Below, piece by piece: positions 42,944-51,802 of a stretch of DNA of 64,000 nt. The notes under the pieces are model-generated. The model was not told the origin of the DNA. It ran no database searches and saw nothing but the letters and a program-made list of their open reading frames with translations. Location: NCBI RefSeq assembly GCF_963677035.1, contig NZ_OY781472.1, positions 2,418,001-2,482,000 of the forward strand, written 5' to 3'. The stretch is from an uncultured Hyphomonas sp. GTDB lineage: Bacteria > Pseudomonadota > Alphaproteobacteria > Caulobacterales > Hyphomonadaceae. The stretch's first letter is position 1; every line of letters begins with the position of its first letter. Position numbers and translations under genes: made by a program.

Positions 42944-43985
42944 CAGGCACCTCGCGTTGCCCAGTGACGCGGGCGAGCAAATAGATACCGAGAGCATTTC
43001 CGCGCTTGATCATGAAAAATCGGGAACGCTGCTCTGGGCTGACGGTCAAAGCCTCTTCGGCAAGCCTGAACTGGCCGACATTTATCGGCTCGCAATCGAC
43101 TGCCACGAGTGTGCGATTGAAGGGATTCGCTCCTATGGCGGAGTACCTTTCCAGGTTGAAACGCATGTTGTGCGCCTGCTTTCGAAGGCGCAAAGCCTGG
43201 GACTCCGCACCCCATATTCCAGGCGGGATATTGAGGAGGCGTGCATCGAAGTGGCCGGGATGCCCTGCATGCGGGATTCCTATTTTCAGATTGCGATTTG
43301 GGGAGGCGCGCCAACTGGAAGCCTCGATATTTTAGATGCATCTGCGCACTTCGCTGTGCAAGGATGGAACTTGCCATCGTCTTATCGGCTCGGAAAAGAC
43401 CCTTCGCCGATGCGATTGAGCCTGGCGCCCCTCGGGACCGGCGATCCGCCGGCCATGCTTCGAGACGTCAAGTGTTCCCGCTTGTCGGACAAGCATACCG
43501 CTTACAGACGGGAAGCGCAGGCGAATGGCTTCGATGACGCCTTATTGCTGGACCACCAAGGGATCATCACGCAAACAACGCGCGCAAACATATTCTTTGT
43601 CGGCGCAGGCGCGATCCACACGCCTAAGGCGGAAGGATTCATCGATAGAATTACGCGACAGATAATTATCGACATTGCGAGGCAGGAGAACCTCAGTGTC
43701 TACGAGCGCTACATTGGAACAGGAACGATGGGTCATGCCAGCGAAGTCTTTCTGGCAAGCACAGCTCTGGAGGTCGTGCCCGTGGCGGCGATTGGCGAAT
43801 GCAAGTTCCGAAGCGGCAAAATTACGGGTCTGATCCGAGACCGCTACAGACAAATGGTAAAGGCTGAAACCTCTGGGGCAACCCGAGAAGCGCCGAGAGA
43901 TAAGGCCACGCAAGGCATTCGATCGTCCCTGATGCGCTCAGGAACTTCCCGAGAAAAGTCGTACGCATCACAGAAGGATTTGTAG
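42927..43985 (+). CDS. Class IV aminotransferase, branched-chain-like
   Basis: This is a 352-residue PLP enzyme of the BCAT/D-amino-acid transaminase/ADCL fold. The catalytic lysine is most likely in [34 protein letters not shown] and [17 protein letters not shown] are the expected C-terminal blocks. It probably interconverts branched-chain amino acids and their 2-oxo acids, feeding the dehydrogenase. The first about 60 residues and a basic 40-residue C-terminal tail are unusual. The ATG at 42927 overlaps lpdV by 17 nt. IlvE itself is only one possibility. Confidence 0.75.
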   Translation: MPFISDRHLALPSDAGEQIDTESISALDHEKSGTLLWADGQSLFGKPELADIYRLAIDCHECAIEGIRSYGGVPFQVETHVVRLLSKAQSLGLRTPYSRRDIEEACIEVAGMPCMRDSYFQIAIWGGAPTGSLDILDASAHFAVQGWNLPSSYRLGKDPSPMRLSLAPLGTGDPPAMLRDVKCSRLSDKHTAYRREAQANGFDDALLLDHQGIITQTTRANIFFVGAGAIHTPKAEGFIDRITRQIIIDIARQENLSVYERYIGTGTMGHASEVFLASTALEVVPVAAIGECKFRSGKITGLIRDRYRQMVKAETSGATREAPRDKATQGIRSSLMRSGTSREKSYASQKDL

Positions 43986-44004
43986 ATTGATTGGATCACA
44001 GCCC

Positions 44005-45453
44005 ATGTCTGGCAGACCCCGCACTCTTTACGAAAAGATCTGGGACGCACACGTCGTCGAGCGCCGCGACGACGGCACCTGCCTGATCTATATCGACCGT
44101 CATCTCGTGCATGAGGTTACCAGCGCGCAGGCCTTCGAGGCATTGCGACTGGCCGGTCGTAAGCTGCGCCGCCCCGACCTCACCCTTGCGGTACCTGATC
44201 ACAACCTTCCGACCACGGCGCGGCTGGATGCAGAAGGCAGACGCATCCCAATCGCGGATGCTCAATCCGCCACGCAGCTCGCCGCGCTGGAGAAGAACGC
44301 GCCGGAGTTCGGCGTTCGTTATATTGACGCGGTCGCGGCAGAACAGGGTATCGTCCATGTCGTCGGGCCGGAGCAGGGCTTCTCGCTGCCCGGCACGACG
44401 ATCGTCTGCGGTGACAGTCACACCTCCTGCCATGGTGGTCTCGGTGCGCTGGCCTTCGGAATTGGCACGTCTGAAGTCGAGCATGTTATGGCCACACAGA
44501 CGCTTCAGCTGGCGCCGTCCAAGACGATGGAAGTGCGCGTCGAGGGCAAGTTAGGCCTGGGTGTGACGCCCAAGGATGTGATCATGCACATCATTGGCGT
44601 GATTGGCGCGGCCGGCGGCAATGGCCATGTCATCGAATATACCGGCAATGTCTTCCGCGAGATGTCGATTGAAGGCCGGCTGACAGTCTCCAACATGTCG
44701 ATCGAAGCTGGCGCGCGTGCCGGGCTCGTGGCGCCTGATGAGAAGACCTACGCCTATATTCAAGGCCGACCGATGGCGCCGACCGGCGAGAAGTGGGACA
44801 AGGCGCTCGCCTGGTGGAAATCGCTGCCGACTGATCCGGGTGCCACCTATGACAAGGTCGTCCTGATCGACGCTGTTGACATCGCGCCCTGCCTGACCTG
44901 GGGCACCAGCCCCGAGGATGTGGTGCCGATCACCGGTGTGGTGCCCGATCCGGCGAGCTTCAGCGATCCGTCCAAGCGGGTCGCCGCTCAGAAGTCGCTT
45001 GAGTATATGGGCCTGACCCCAGGCACGCGGATGCAGGACGTCCCGGTTGAAAACATCTTCATCGGAAGTTGCACCAACAGCCGGATAGAGGACCTGCGCG
45101 CCGCCGCGGCGGTGGTGAAGGGCCGCAAGGTTGCTGCCAAGGTGAGCCAGGCGCTGATCGTGCCGGGCTCCGGCCTCGTCAAGCGCCAGGCCGAGGAAGA
45201 GGGCCTTGACCGGATATTCATTGAAGCGGGCTTCGAATGGCGTGAGCCGGGCTGCTCGATGTGCCTGGCGATGAACCCCGACAAGGTGCCTGCGGGCGAG
45301 CGCTGCGCCTCTACTTCCAACCGTAACTTTGTCGGACGTCAGGGGCCGGGCGCCCGCACCCATCTCGTCAGCCCAGCTATGGCGGCGGCTGCGGCAGTGA
45401 CCGGTTATCTGGCGGACGTACGCAATCTTGAGCCATTGGGAGCAGATGTATGA
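44005..45453 (+). CDS. leuC: 3-isopropylmalate dehydratase large subunit
   Basis: The 482-residue aconitase-family subunit isomerises 2-isopropylmalate to 3-isopropylmalate with LeuD. All three [4Fe-4S] ligands are visible: Cys356 in IGSCTNSR, and Cys417 and Cys420 in [40 protein letters not shown] is also conserved. The length is slightly long (E. coli 466). It starts 20 nt after the aminotransferase gene and overlaps leuD by 4 nt. Its location on an island suggests a second, specialised leuC copy. Confidence 0.96.
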   Translation: MSGRPRTLYEKIWDAHVVERRDDGTCLIYIDRHLVHEVTSAQAFEALRLAGRKLRRPDLTLAVPDHNLPTTARLDAEGRRIPIADAQSATQLAALEKNAPEFGVRYIDAVAAEQGIVHVVGPEQGFSLPGTTIVCGDSHTSCHGGLGALAFGIGTSEVEHVMATQTLQLAPSKTMEVRVEGKLGLGVTPKDVIMHIIGVIGAAGGNGHVIEYTGNVFREMSIEGRLTVSNMSIEAGARAGLVAPDEKTYAYIQGRPMAPTGEKWDKALAWWKSLPTDPGATYDKVVLIDAVDIAPCLTWGTSPEDVVPITGVVPDPASFSDPSKRVAAQKSLEYMGLTPGTRMQDVPVENIFIGSCTNSRIEDLRAAAAVVKGRKVAAKVSQALIVPGSGLVKRQAEEEGLDRIFIEAGFEWREPGCSMCLAMNPDKVPAGERCASTSNRNFVGRQGPGARTHLVSPAMAAAAAVTGYLADVRNLEPLGADV

Positions 45454-46028
45454 AGCCGATCCAATTCGTCGAGGGCCGGGCGATCCCACTAGGCCTCAAG
45501 AATGTCGACACGGACGTGATCATCCCGGCGCAATACCTGAAGACGATCACTCGCAAGGGGCTGGGCAAAGGGGCGTTCGAGACGATCCGTGCACAGCCCG
45601 GAAACATCTTTGACGATCCCGAATATGCCGGCGCGAACATCCTAATTGCGGGCGACAATTTTGGTTGCGGATCAAGTCGCGAGCATGCGGCCTGGGCGCT
45701 GAGCGATTTGGGTATCGACGCTGTGATCGCACCGAGCTTCTCGGACATCTTTTCAGGCAATGCGTTCAAAAACGGCATACTGACGGTGGCCCTGCCACAG
45801 GAGGTAGTTGACCGGTTGCTGGAGGTCGCTCGGACGGCTCCGCTCAGCATAGACTTGGAGAATCAGACGGTGACGACACCATTTCAGGATCGCTTCACAT
45901 TCGAAATCGACTCGTTTCGTAAGTATTGCCTAATGGGCGGCCTCGACGAGGTCGGGATGACTTTGGCGGAGGAGGCCGTGATTGCCGACTTCGAGACGGA
46001 AATGGCCCTTGAACGACCTTGGCTTTGA
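45450..46028 (+). CDS. leuD: 3-isopropylmalate dehydratase small subunit
   Basis: The 192-residue swivel-domain subunit has [18 protein letters not shown] and the substrate-binding motif [15 protein letters not shown]. It pairs with LeuC. Its substrate loop determines specificity in the family. The ATG overlaps the leuC stop (ATGTATGA context). The length is close to E. coli LeuD (201). Confidence 0.96.
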   Translation: MKPIQFVEGRAIPLGLKNVDTDVIIPAQYLKTITRKGLGKGAFETIRAQPGNIFDDPEYAGANILIAGDNFGCGSSREHAAWALSDLGIDAVIAPSFSDIFSGNAFKNGILTVALPQEVVDRLLEVARTAPLSIDLENQTVTTPFQDRFTFEIDSFRKYCLMGGLDEVGMTLAEEAVIADFETEMALERPWL

Positions 46029-46056
46029 ACGATCTGACACGAAAAAGGAAAACGAC

Positions 46057-47100
46057 ATGTTGATTGCCTTGCTTCCCGGAGACGGCATCGGTCCTGAAGT
46101 CACCGCCGAGGCGGTCCGCGTGCTCGACAAGGTCGTGGGCGACAGGTTGAGCTACGAAACTGGATTGGTCGGTGGCGCGGCCTACAAGAGCGCCGGGCAT
46201 CCGCTGCCGCCCGAGACCCTCGACATCGCTCGGCGTGCCAATGCGATCCTGTTCGGCGCGGTCGGCGATCCTGATTGCGATCGGTTGGAGCGGCACCTCC
46301 GGCCTGAACAGGCGATCCTTGGACTTCGCAAGGAACTCAGCCTGTTCGCCAATCTGCGCCCGGCCACCTTGTTCAAGGAACTCGCCGACGCTTCGGCCCT
46401 GCGGCCCGAAGTGGCGCAGTCTATTGACATGATAATCATCCGTGAGCTGAACGGAGACGTTTATTTCGGCGAGAAGGGGCTGCGGAAGACCGCTTCGGGC
46501 CGGCGCGAAGGGTATGACATCATGTCCTATAACGAGGATGAGGTCTCCCGCATCGCTCGTCTCGGCTTTGAGACAGCGCGTGCGCGCCGGAGCAAGCTGT
46601 GCTCAGTCGACAAGGCAAACGTGCTTGAGACCTCGCAGCTCTGGCGCGATGTCGTGATCGAAGTTTCGGCCGAGTTTCCCGACGTCGAGCTCAGCCACAT
46701 GTATGTCGACAACGCCGCGATGCAGCTGGTCCGCGACCCTGGACAGTTCGACGTGATCGTGACCGGCAATTTGTTCGGAGATATTCTGTCCGATCAAGCG
46801 TCGATGTGTACCGGCTCGATCGGAATGTTGCCTTCAGCCTCGCTCGATTCGAACCAGAAGGGCTTGTACGAACCGATCCACGGTTCGGCACCTGACATTT
46901 CTGGGCAGGGCAAGGCCAACCCACTTGCCACCATCCTGTCGTCGGCGATGATGCTGCGCTATTCACTCGACATGGCCGATGAAGCTGATCGTATCGAAGC
47001 GGCGGTGGCTAAAGCACTTGAGAGCGGCGCTCGCACGCCGGACCTCGGTGGAAATTTGACCACGGTCCAGATGGGCGACGCGGTGTTGGCCGCGATCTGA
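46057..47100 (+). CDS. leuB: 3-isopropylmalate dehydrogenase
   Basis: The 347-residue NAD-dependent oxidative decarboxylase converts 3-isopropylmalate to 4-methyl-2-oxovalerate. [11 protein letters not shown] opens the protein. [14 protein letters not shown], the catalytic lysine in [17 protein letters not shown] and [11 protein letters not shown] (metal aspartates) are present. The LNGD in the substrate loop differs from the commoner LTGG, which may reflect lineage or altered substrate. AAAAAGGAAAAC precedes the ATG at 46057. Last gene of the bkd-leu unit. Confidence 0.94.
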   Translation: MLIALLPGDGIGPEVTAEAVRVLDKVVGDRLSYETGLVGGAAYKSAGHPLPPETLDIARRANAILFGAVGDPDCDRLERHLRPEQAILGLRKELSLFANLRPATLFKELADASALRPEVAQSIDMIIIRELNGDVYFGEKGLRKTASGRREGYDIMSYNEDEVSRIARLGFETARARRSKLCSVDKANVLETSQLWRDVVIEVSAEFPDVELSHMYVDNAAMQLVRDPGQFDVIVTGNLFGDILSDQASMCTGSIGMLPSASLDSNQKGLYEPIHGSAPDISGQGKANPLATILSSAMMLRYSLDMADEADRIEAAVAKALESGARTPDLGGNLTTVQMGDAVLAAI

Positions 47101-47219
47101 GCCGCACGGTTTACTCTCGTAATGTGTGGGGGCGGACAACTATAGAACCGCCTCAACCCCATACTTGCAAGGGCTCAATGGGGGGCAGTCCCTCTTTGGG
47201 ATTGATTGCGTACACAGAA

Positions 47220-47238
47220 TTTGTTACCCCTATTAAAT
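47220..47238 (+). promoter_or_regulatory. Conserved 19-bp block upstream of the flavin reductase gene
   Basis: TTTGTTACCCCTATTAAAT lies 91 nt before the ATG. The same block, with one difference, lies 93 nt before the monooxygenase gene (55031-55049, minus strand). It contains a TGTTA-CCCC-TATTA direct repeat. Similarity continues in patches down to the start codon. A common promoter or operator for both oxygenase components is inferred. Confidence 0.6.
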
Positions 47239-47329
47239 GCTTTACCGATAAGAAGTGTTCTGCGCTTTGAGATCATATTGAGATTCGGTGAAACAACTTG
47301 GTCGAACTCTAGATTAGGCGGAACAACCA

Positions 47330-47941
47330 ATGTCGAACAAGCTTGCAGCCATTCGCCCTTCGGTGACTACGGATGACCAAGATAGGGGGCAAATTTCCAC
47401 CCAATGTGCTTGTGAAATGAACATGGAATCCGTGATAGACTCCCGCAAGTTCCGTGATGTCCTGTCAGCTTATCCTACTGGGGTCTGCGTGGTTGCCGCC
47501 CAGTCTGCCGATGGACGCAAACACGCCATGGCCGTTGGTTCGTTCTCATCGATCTCACTCGATCCGCCCCTAGTCGGCTTCTACCCAACGAAGACATCGT
47601 CGAGCTGGCGGGCGATCGAAGAAGTGGGGCGCTTTTGCGTGAGCGTTCTGGGTGATGATCAATTGGAATACTGCAAGCGATTTGCGGCAAGGTCTCATGA
47701 CAAGTTTGCCGGACTGAGCCACCGTTTGAGCCCCGGGGGGCAGCCCATCCTCGATGGTGTTCTGGCCTGGATCGACTGCGTCACTGAAGTAGTTCACGAA
47801 GTCGGCGATCACATGCTCGTGGTAGGACGGGTCGAACAGCTCGAGAAAGACCGTGACGCTTCGCCGTTGCTCTTCTTCGGCGGAAACTATCACAAGATCG
47901 AGCAAGTGGATGCCGATAACGCTGGTGGAGACTCTGCTTGA
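47330..47941 (+). CDS. Flavin reductase with an oxygenase-derived N-terminal leader
   Basis: This is a 203-residue protein. From about residue 32 it is a normal HpaC/HsaB-like NAD(P)H:flavin oxidoreductase (SRKFRDVLSAYPTGVCVVAAQSADG, VGFYPTKTSSSWRAI, GGNYHKIEQ) that supplies reduced flavin to a partner monooxygenase. Residues 1-31 (MSNKLAAIRPSVTTDD...) do not belong to that family. They match the N-terminus of the monooxygenase encoded at 53699-54937, and the upstream DNA matches too. The leader start has AGGCGGAA 7 nt upstream; internal ATGs at 47417 and 47423 have no clear site, so the fused form is probably made. Confidence 0.9.
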   Translation: MSNKLAAIRPSVTTDDQDRGQISTQCACEMNMESVIDSRKFRDVLSAYPTGVCVVAAQSADGRKHAMAVGSFSSISLDPPLVGFYPTKTSSSWRAIEEVGRFCVSVLGDDQLEYCKRFAARSHDKFAGLSHRLSPGGQPILDGVLAWIDCVTEVVHEVGDHMLVVGRVEQLEKDRDASPLLFFGGNYHKIEQVDADNAGGDSA

Positions 47942-48370
47942 CTGCCTCCCCACGCGCCGAAGGGCGGCCTCCCGTCGCCGCTGCTACCTGGGGAATATTT
48001 ATTTTAGCTGCGTGTCAAAAATATCTAGGAGTACCCGCTAAAAGCGTAAGACTCTGGCTTGGTGAATGCGAGTCAGGGGGCAAATAAACGATGTTGGACC
48101 GCTTCGCCCATTTGAGAAAATATAGTCGAAGGTAAAAGGGATACGCGGGGGATTGTTGACTGCTGTGAGCGCTATCTGTTGGTACACAACACAATCTTAT
48201 CGCCCCGCTCTGAACGCAGTTGACTAATTAATCCCCCTATCATAAAAAAACTTTGACAGTGTCTCCTGGTTCGAGGGTTCGGAGTCGAGCCGCCGAGAGG
48301 GAATGAGAACAGGCTGCACCTTGTCGCCCTAACAATAATAATAACTAATCCAAATCGGGAGGAAACGAGA
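47942..48370. promoter_or_regulatory. Intergenic region upstream of the TonB receptor
   Basis: These 429 bases hold no credible gene. A palindrome TGTTG-GTACA-CAACA lies at 48177-48191 and could be a regulator site. The sequence just before the receptor is AT-rich and carries GGGAGGAAAC (48357-48366) as the ribosome binding site. No other structure is evident. Confidence 0.4.
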
Positions 48371-50560
48371 ATGAGGGGTAATTTTTTATTGTGTGGGGCT
48401 TCGGTGCTCGCGCTCCTGGCTTATCCGGCGCAGGCACAGACAGCCGATCCTTCGCAGCCTTCTCAGGCGCAGGTAGACAATCTTTCGGAGCCTTCTCAGG
48501 CGACAGCTGACGAGGCTGATCAACGTTTGGGCGAAGTTATTGTTACAGCCCAGCGGCGTGAGCAGCGACTTCAGGATGTGCCGATCACGATCAGCGCGAT
48601 TGGCGAAGCCACATTGAAGAATTCAGGGGTCGACGGAACATCTCAGCTTCAGTCCGTTGTTCCGAACTTGGTTGTTGTGAAGTCGGTTGGTGCGGCTGCT
48701 CCCTTCCTGCGTGGTATCGGATCCTCTTCGGCGGATATAGCCGCAGAAAGCTCCGTTGCGATCTACATCGATGGTGTCTACCAACCATCCGTTTACGCTA
48801 ATGTATTCGAATTCAACGGTCTTGAGCGTATTGAAGTGCTTAAAGGTCCGCAGGGCACCCTTTTCGGCCGCAATGCAACGGGGGGGGTGGTTCAGGTCAT
48901 CACCAAGGCGCCGACTTCGGCGTCAGAAGCGAACTTTGACGTCAGCTATGGCAATTATGATACCGTCAAGGCCGCGGGTTATGTTTCGGGTGGCCTGGCG
49001 AAAAACCTGGCAGCAAATCTGGCCATTCAGTATCAGAATCAGGCCGATGGCTGGGGGCGAAACACCACGCTGAGTACAGATGATTTCTATTCGCGCGATT
49101 TCAATGCACGCGGAAAGCTCTTGTTCACGCCAGGGGACGCAACCGAGGTCACGCTGTCGGGGAACTATACGGATTTTGATCACCACAACATTTCGCTCCA
49201 AAATCCGCCCGGTGCAGGCCAGGGGTTTCTAGGGCGGTACAAAACCGCAGGAAATGACGATGCGTTCGTAAAAGGCGAGGGCTATGGCGGATCGCTCACG
49301 ATTACGCATGATTTCGGCGGGGTCCAGATAAGGAACATCTCGGCCTATCAGAAATTCGATGCGACTCAGGTGATCGATCAGGATGCCTCGCCGCTGCCTC
49401 TCGTCAGAGGGGATTTTGTCATCGATACGCGTATGATATCCGAAGAGTTGCATTTGTTGGCTCCGTCGGACGCGAAGTTTCAGTGGTTAGCGGGCGCTTA
49501 CTACTATAATTACGATGCCGCCATCAAGCCCACGAAAATCACCGGCCTTGCTTTCGCTCCTATTCCCGGCGTGTCGATCTTCGGGAAGGACGAGACGAGA
49601 TCGATCTCAGGCTTTGCACAAGGTACGTACCCGCTGACAGACAGGCTTAATCTGACTGCGGGTATTCGATACACTCGGGATGAGGTGACCTATAACGGAT
49701 CCCAAAACATCGCGGATACGCCAGTGGTCATCGACCCCGAACAGACCAAGGTTCAGGAAACCAAGAAGCCAACCTGGCGGATTTCTCTGGATTACAGATT
49801 TTCCCCCGATATTCTGGGCTATGTTTCGTATAATCGCGGGGTGAAAACCGGCGGGTTCGCTCTCGGTACATCGCCCTCATTTAATCAGGGGTTCCAACCG
49901 GAACAGCTTGATGCCTACGAGACCGGTCTGAAAACGGAATTGTTCGACCGAAAGCTCCTATTTAATACGTCGGCCTTCTACTATGACTTCAAGAACATCC
50001 AGTTTCAGCGTGTAGACGCTGGTGTGGTTACGACCGTGAATGGGCCATCTGCGGAGCTCTACGGGGTGGAAGCAGAATTGACAGGTAGTATCACGCCAGA
50101 ACTCACCGTGCGCGCAAATGGTGGCTACCTGCATACGCGCATTGGCGACTTTCCCGGCGCTCCCAATACAAGCCGTTTGCCCAGTGGCTTTAACGATGTT
50201 GGTGACCCAACATATAATGCAAAGGGTAATCGATTGCCCAATGCTCCAGAATTTTCGGGGAATATCGGCTTTGAGTATCGTCTCCCGGTCGATGGCGGGC
50301 ATGTGAGGTTGAGCAGCAATTTGCTGTATGCTGGCAAGGTTTTCAACGAGCTGGATAACCGCCTTTTCGATAAGGAGCATGAGGTGCTGTCCGCGTCACT
50401 CGGTTGGGAAGGCGACAATGGGCTGCGCGTATCGGTCTGGGGAAATAATCTAACTGACTCTTACTATTACCCATTCCAGGCAGGGGTGGCAGGAGGAGCG
50501 GACATCGCGCAACCTGCGGCACCCCGTACCTTTGGCGTGACGGTAGGGTACGACTTCTAA
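48371..50560 (+). CDS. TonB-dependent outer-membrane receptor of the catabolic cluster
   Basis: The 729-residue receptor has a signal peptide ending at AQAQ (about residue 23). A short Ser/Pro/Gln-rich spacer with a repeated PSQA motif follows, then the TonB box region GEVIVTAQRREQRLQDVPI. The plug shows FLRGIGSS and ERIEVLKGPQGTLFGRNATGGVVQVITK. The barrel ends in GVTVGYDF. This opening is typical of the large TonB receptor family in sphingomonad and caulobacterial genomes that imports organic substrates. Its place in the cluster suggests uptake of the catabolised compound. Confidence 0.93.
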   Translation: MRGNFLLCGASVLALLAYPAQAQTADPSQPSQAQVDNLSEPSQATADEADQRLGEVIVTAQRREQRLQDVPITISAIGEATLKNSGVDGTSQLQSVVPNLVVVKSVGAAAPFLRGIGSSSADIAAESSVAIYIDGVYQPSVYANVFEFNGLERIEVLKGPQGTLFGRNATGGVVQVITKAPTSASEANFDVSYGNYDTVKAAGYVSGGLAKNLAANLAIQYQNQADGWGRNTTLSTDDFYSRDFNARGKLLFTPGDATEVTLSGNYTDFDHHNISLQNPPGAGQGFLGRYKTAGNDDAFVKGEGYGGSLTITHDFGGVQIRNISAYQKFDATQVIDQDASPLPLVRGDFVIDTRMISEELHLLAPSDAKFQWLAGAYYYNYDAAIKPTKITGLAFAPIPGVSIFGKDETRSISGFAQGTYPLTDRLNLTAGIRYTRDEVTYNGSQNIADTPVVIDPEQTKVQETKKPTWRISLDYRFSPDILGYVSYNRGVKTGGFALGTSPSFNQGFQPEQLDAYETGLKTELFDRKLLFNTSAFYYDFKNIQFQRVDAGVVTTVNGPSAELYGVEAELTGSITPELTVRANGGYLHTRIGDFPGAPNTSRLPSGFNDVGDPTYNAKGNRLPNAPEFSGNIGFEYRLPVDGGHVRLSSNLLYAGKVFNELDNRLFDKEHEVLSASLGWEGDNGLRVSVWGNNLTDSYYYPFQAGVAGGADIAQPAAPRTFGVTVGYDF

Positions 50561-50741
50561 ACTGGTGTAATCGGCTGGCCATGGAGCATAAAAATGGCCA
50601 GTCGATCATGGTCTGAGCCACGGGGATCCGAAACCGTCGCGGTTGGCACGATTAATGAGCCGCGGAACATAGGGCAAAGGGCCCAGGGTCTCCTACCGAA
50701 GCCTACACGATTCCGGTTGAATTTTTAGGAAGGATAATGAA

Positions 50742-51596
50742 ATGGCGACGTTCTTGCCCGATGAGTCTTTCGAGAGTTACTCCGAACGCCTCTCTCCGTT
50801 TTTCAAGATGAAGCGCGAAGATGGCATCATCGAGGTACGTGTGCATACGAACGGTGGCGAGGCTCTGTTCGGACTCGAACTGCATCGCGCTTTCGCTCAG
50901 ATGTTTCGCGCGGTCGGTGCAGATCGGCAGAACGAAGTGATGATCCTCACTGGAACCGGCGATCACTGGGTCAAGTCGGTGGACCCCGAAACCAGTGTGG
51001 GCAAGGAAGTCAACGGCGAAGCCCCCCCGCCGTTCACTGAGATAATCTACGATACATTTCATATCGACGGAACCAAGATCGTCGAGGAACTCATCTGGAA
51101 CGTGAATATCCCAGTCATCGGTGCGATGAACGGGCCGGGGTTCCATGCGGAGACCCCTTTGTTGGCTGATATTACGCTGTGCACGCCTGATACGACGTTT
51201 GTTGAACCACATTTTACGTTGGGTCTCGTGCCCGGCGACGGAAATTTCCTGATCTTGCAGGAACTGATGGGAATGAAGCGCGCGAACAAGGCGATGTATC
51301 TCGGGCAACCCGTCACCGCGGAGCAGGCGCTGGACTGGGGGCTCGTGACCGACATCGTTCCGAGGGCCGAGCTTCTTACGCAAGCGTGGGCAATGGCCCG
51401 GCACCTTATGGCACGGCCCCGTGAAGTGAGGGCGCTTACAACTGCAGTCGCACGGCAACGTTGGAAAAATCTTTTTACCCGGGAATTTGCGCTGCACCTG
51501 TCGCATGAGATTACCGCAGCACTCATCCGCCCCGCGTCGATTGACAGTCAGCCAGACATCGTGACCGGCAAGACGGGCTACTTCGAGATGAAATAA
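50742..51596 (+). CDS. Crotonase-fold hydrolase resembling 6-oxocamphor hydrolase
   Basis: The 284-residue member of the enoyl-CoA hydratase superfamily lacks the usual hydratase glutamates. It shares the beta-diketone hydrolase pattern instead: ILTGTG at residues 68-73, and EPHFTLGLVPGDG placing His157 and Asp166 nine residues apart exactly as His145/Asp154 of Rhodococcus 6-oxocamphor hydrolase, with a HAETPLLADI segment before it. That enzyme cleaves a C-C bond of a cyclic 1,3-diketone by retro-Claisen hydrolysis. Here it would open a ring or cleave a side chain. AGGAAGG lies about 9 nt upstream. A CoA-ester substrate remains possible. Confidence 0.72.
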   Translation: MATFLPDESFESYSERLSPFFKMKREDGIIEVRVHTNGGEALFGLELHRAFAQMFRAVGADRQNEVMILTGTGDHWVKSVDPETSVGKEVNGEAPPPFTEIIYDTFHIDGTKIVEELIWNVNIPVIGAMNGPGFHAETPLLADITLCTPDTTFVEPHFTLGLVPGDGNFLILQELMGMKRANKAMYLGQPVTAEQALDWGLVTDIVPRAELLTQAWAMARHLMARPREVRALTTAVARQRWKNLFTREFALHLSHEITAALIRPASIDSQPDIVTGKTGYFEMK

Positions 51597-51802
51597 CCCT
51601 GAGTGGTCCAGGTCTGCCGGTCATGTTGTCCGGCGGGGCTGGCCCTATGCCTCACTCGCTGGACTGCCACTTTGAGGCAAACTCTATGGGTGTCCAACGC
51701 GGGCGCTATAACAAGGCCGATACCACCGTTAAGGACGAAACTGTAAAGTCCGAAAATGCGGCGCTCGGTCTAAAGTGATAAAATCGAGATGAGGGAAAAG
51801 TA

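Noticed and set aside
48250..48300. tRNA-like T-arm sequence (GGTTCGAGGGTTCGGAGTCG)
   Set aside because: There is no matching acceptor stem or anticodon arm around it.
50742..51596. Ordinary enoyl-CoA hydratase for beta-oxidation
   Set aside because: The expected catalytic glutamates are absent, and the PHF...VPGDG motif points to the C-C hydrolase branch instead.
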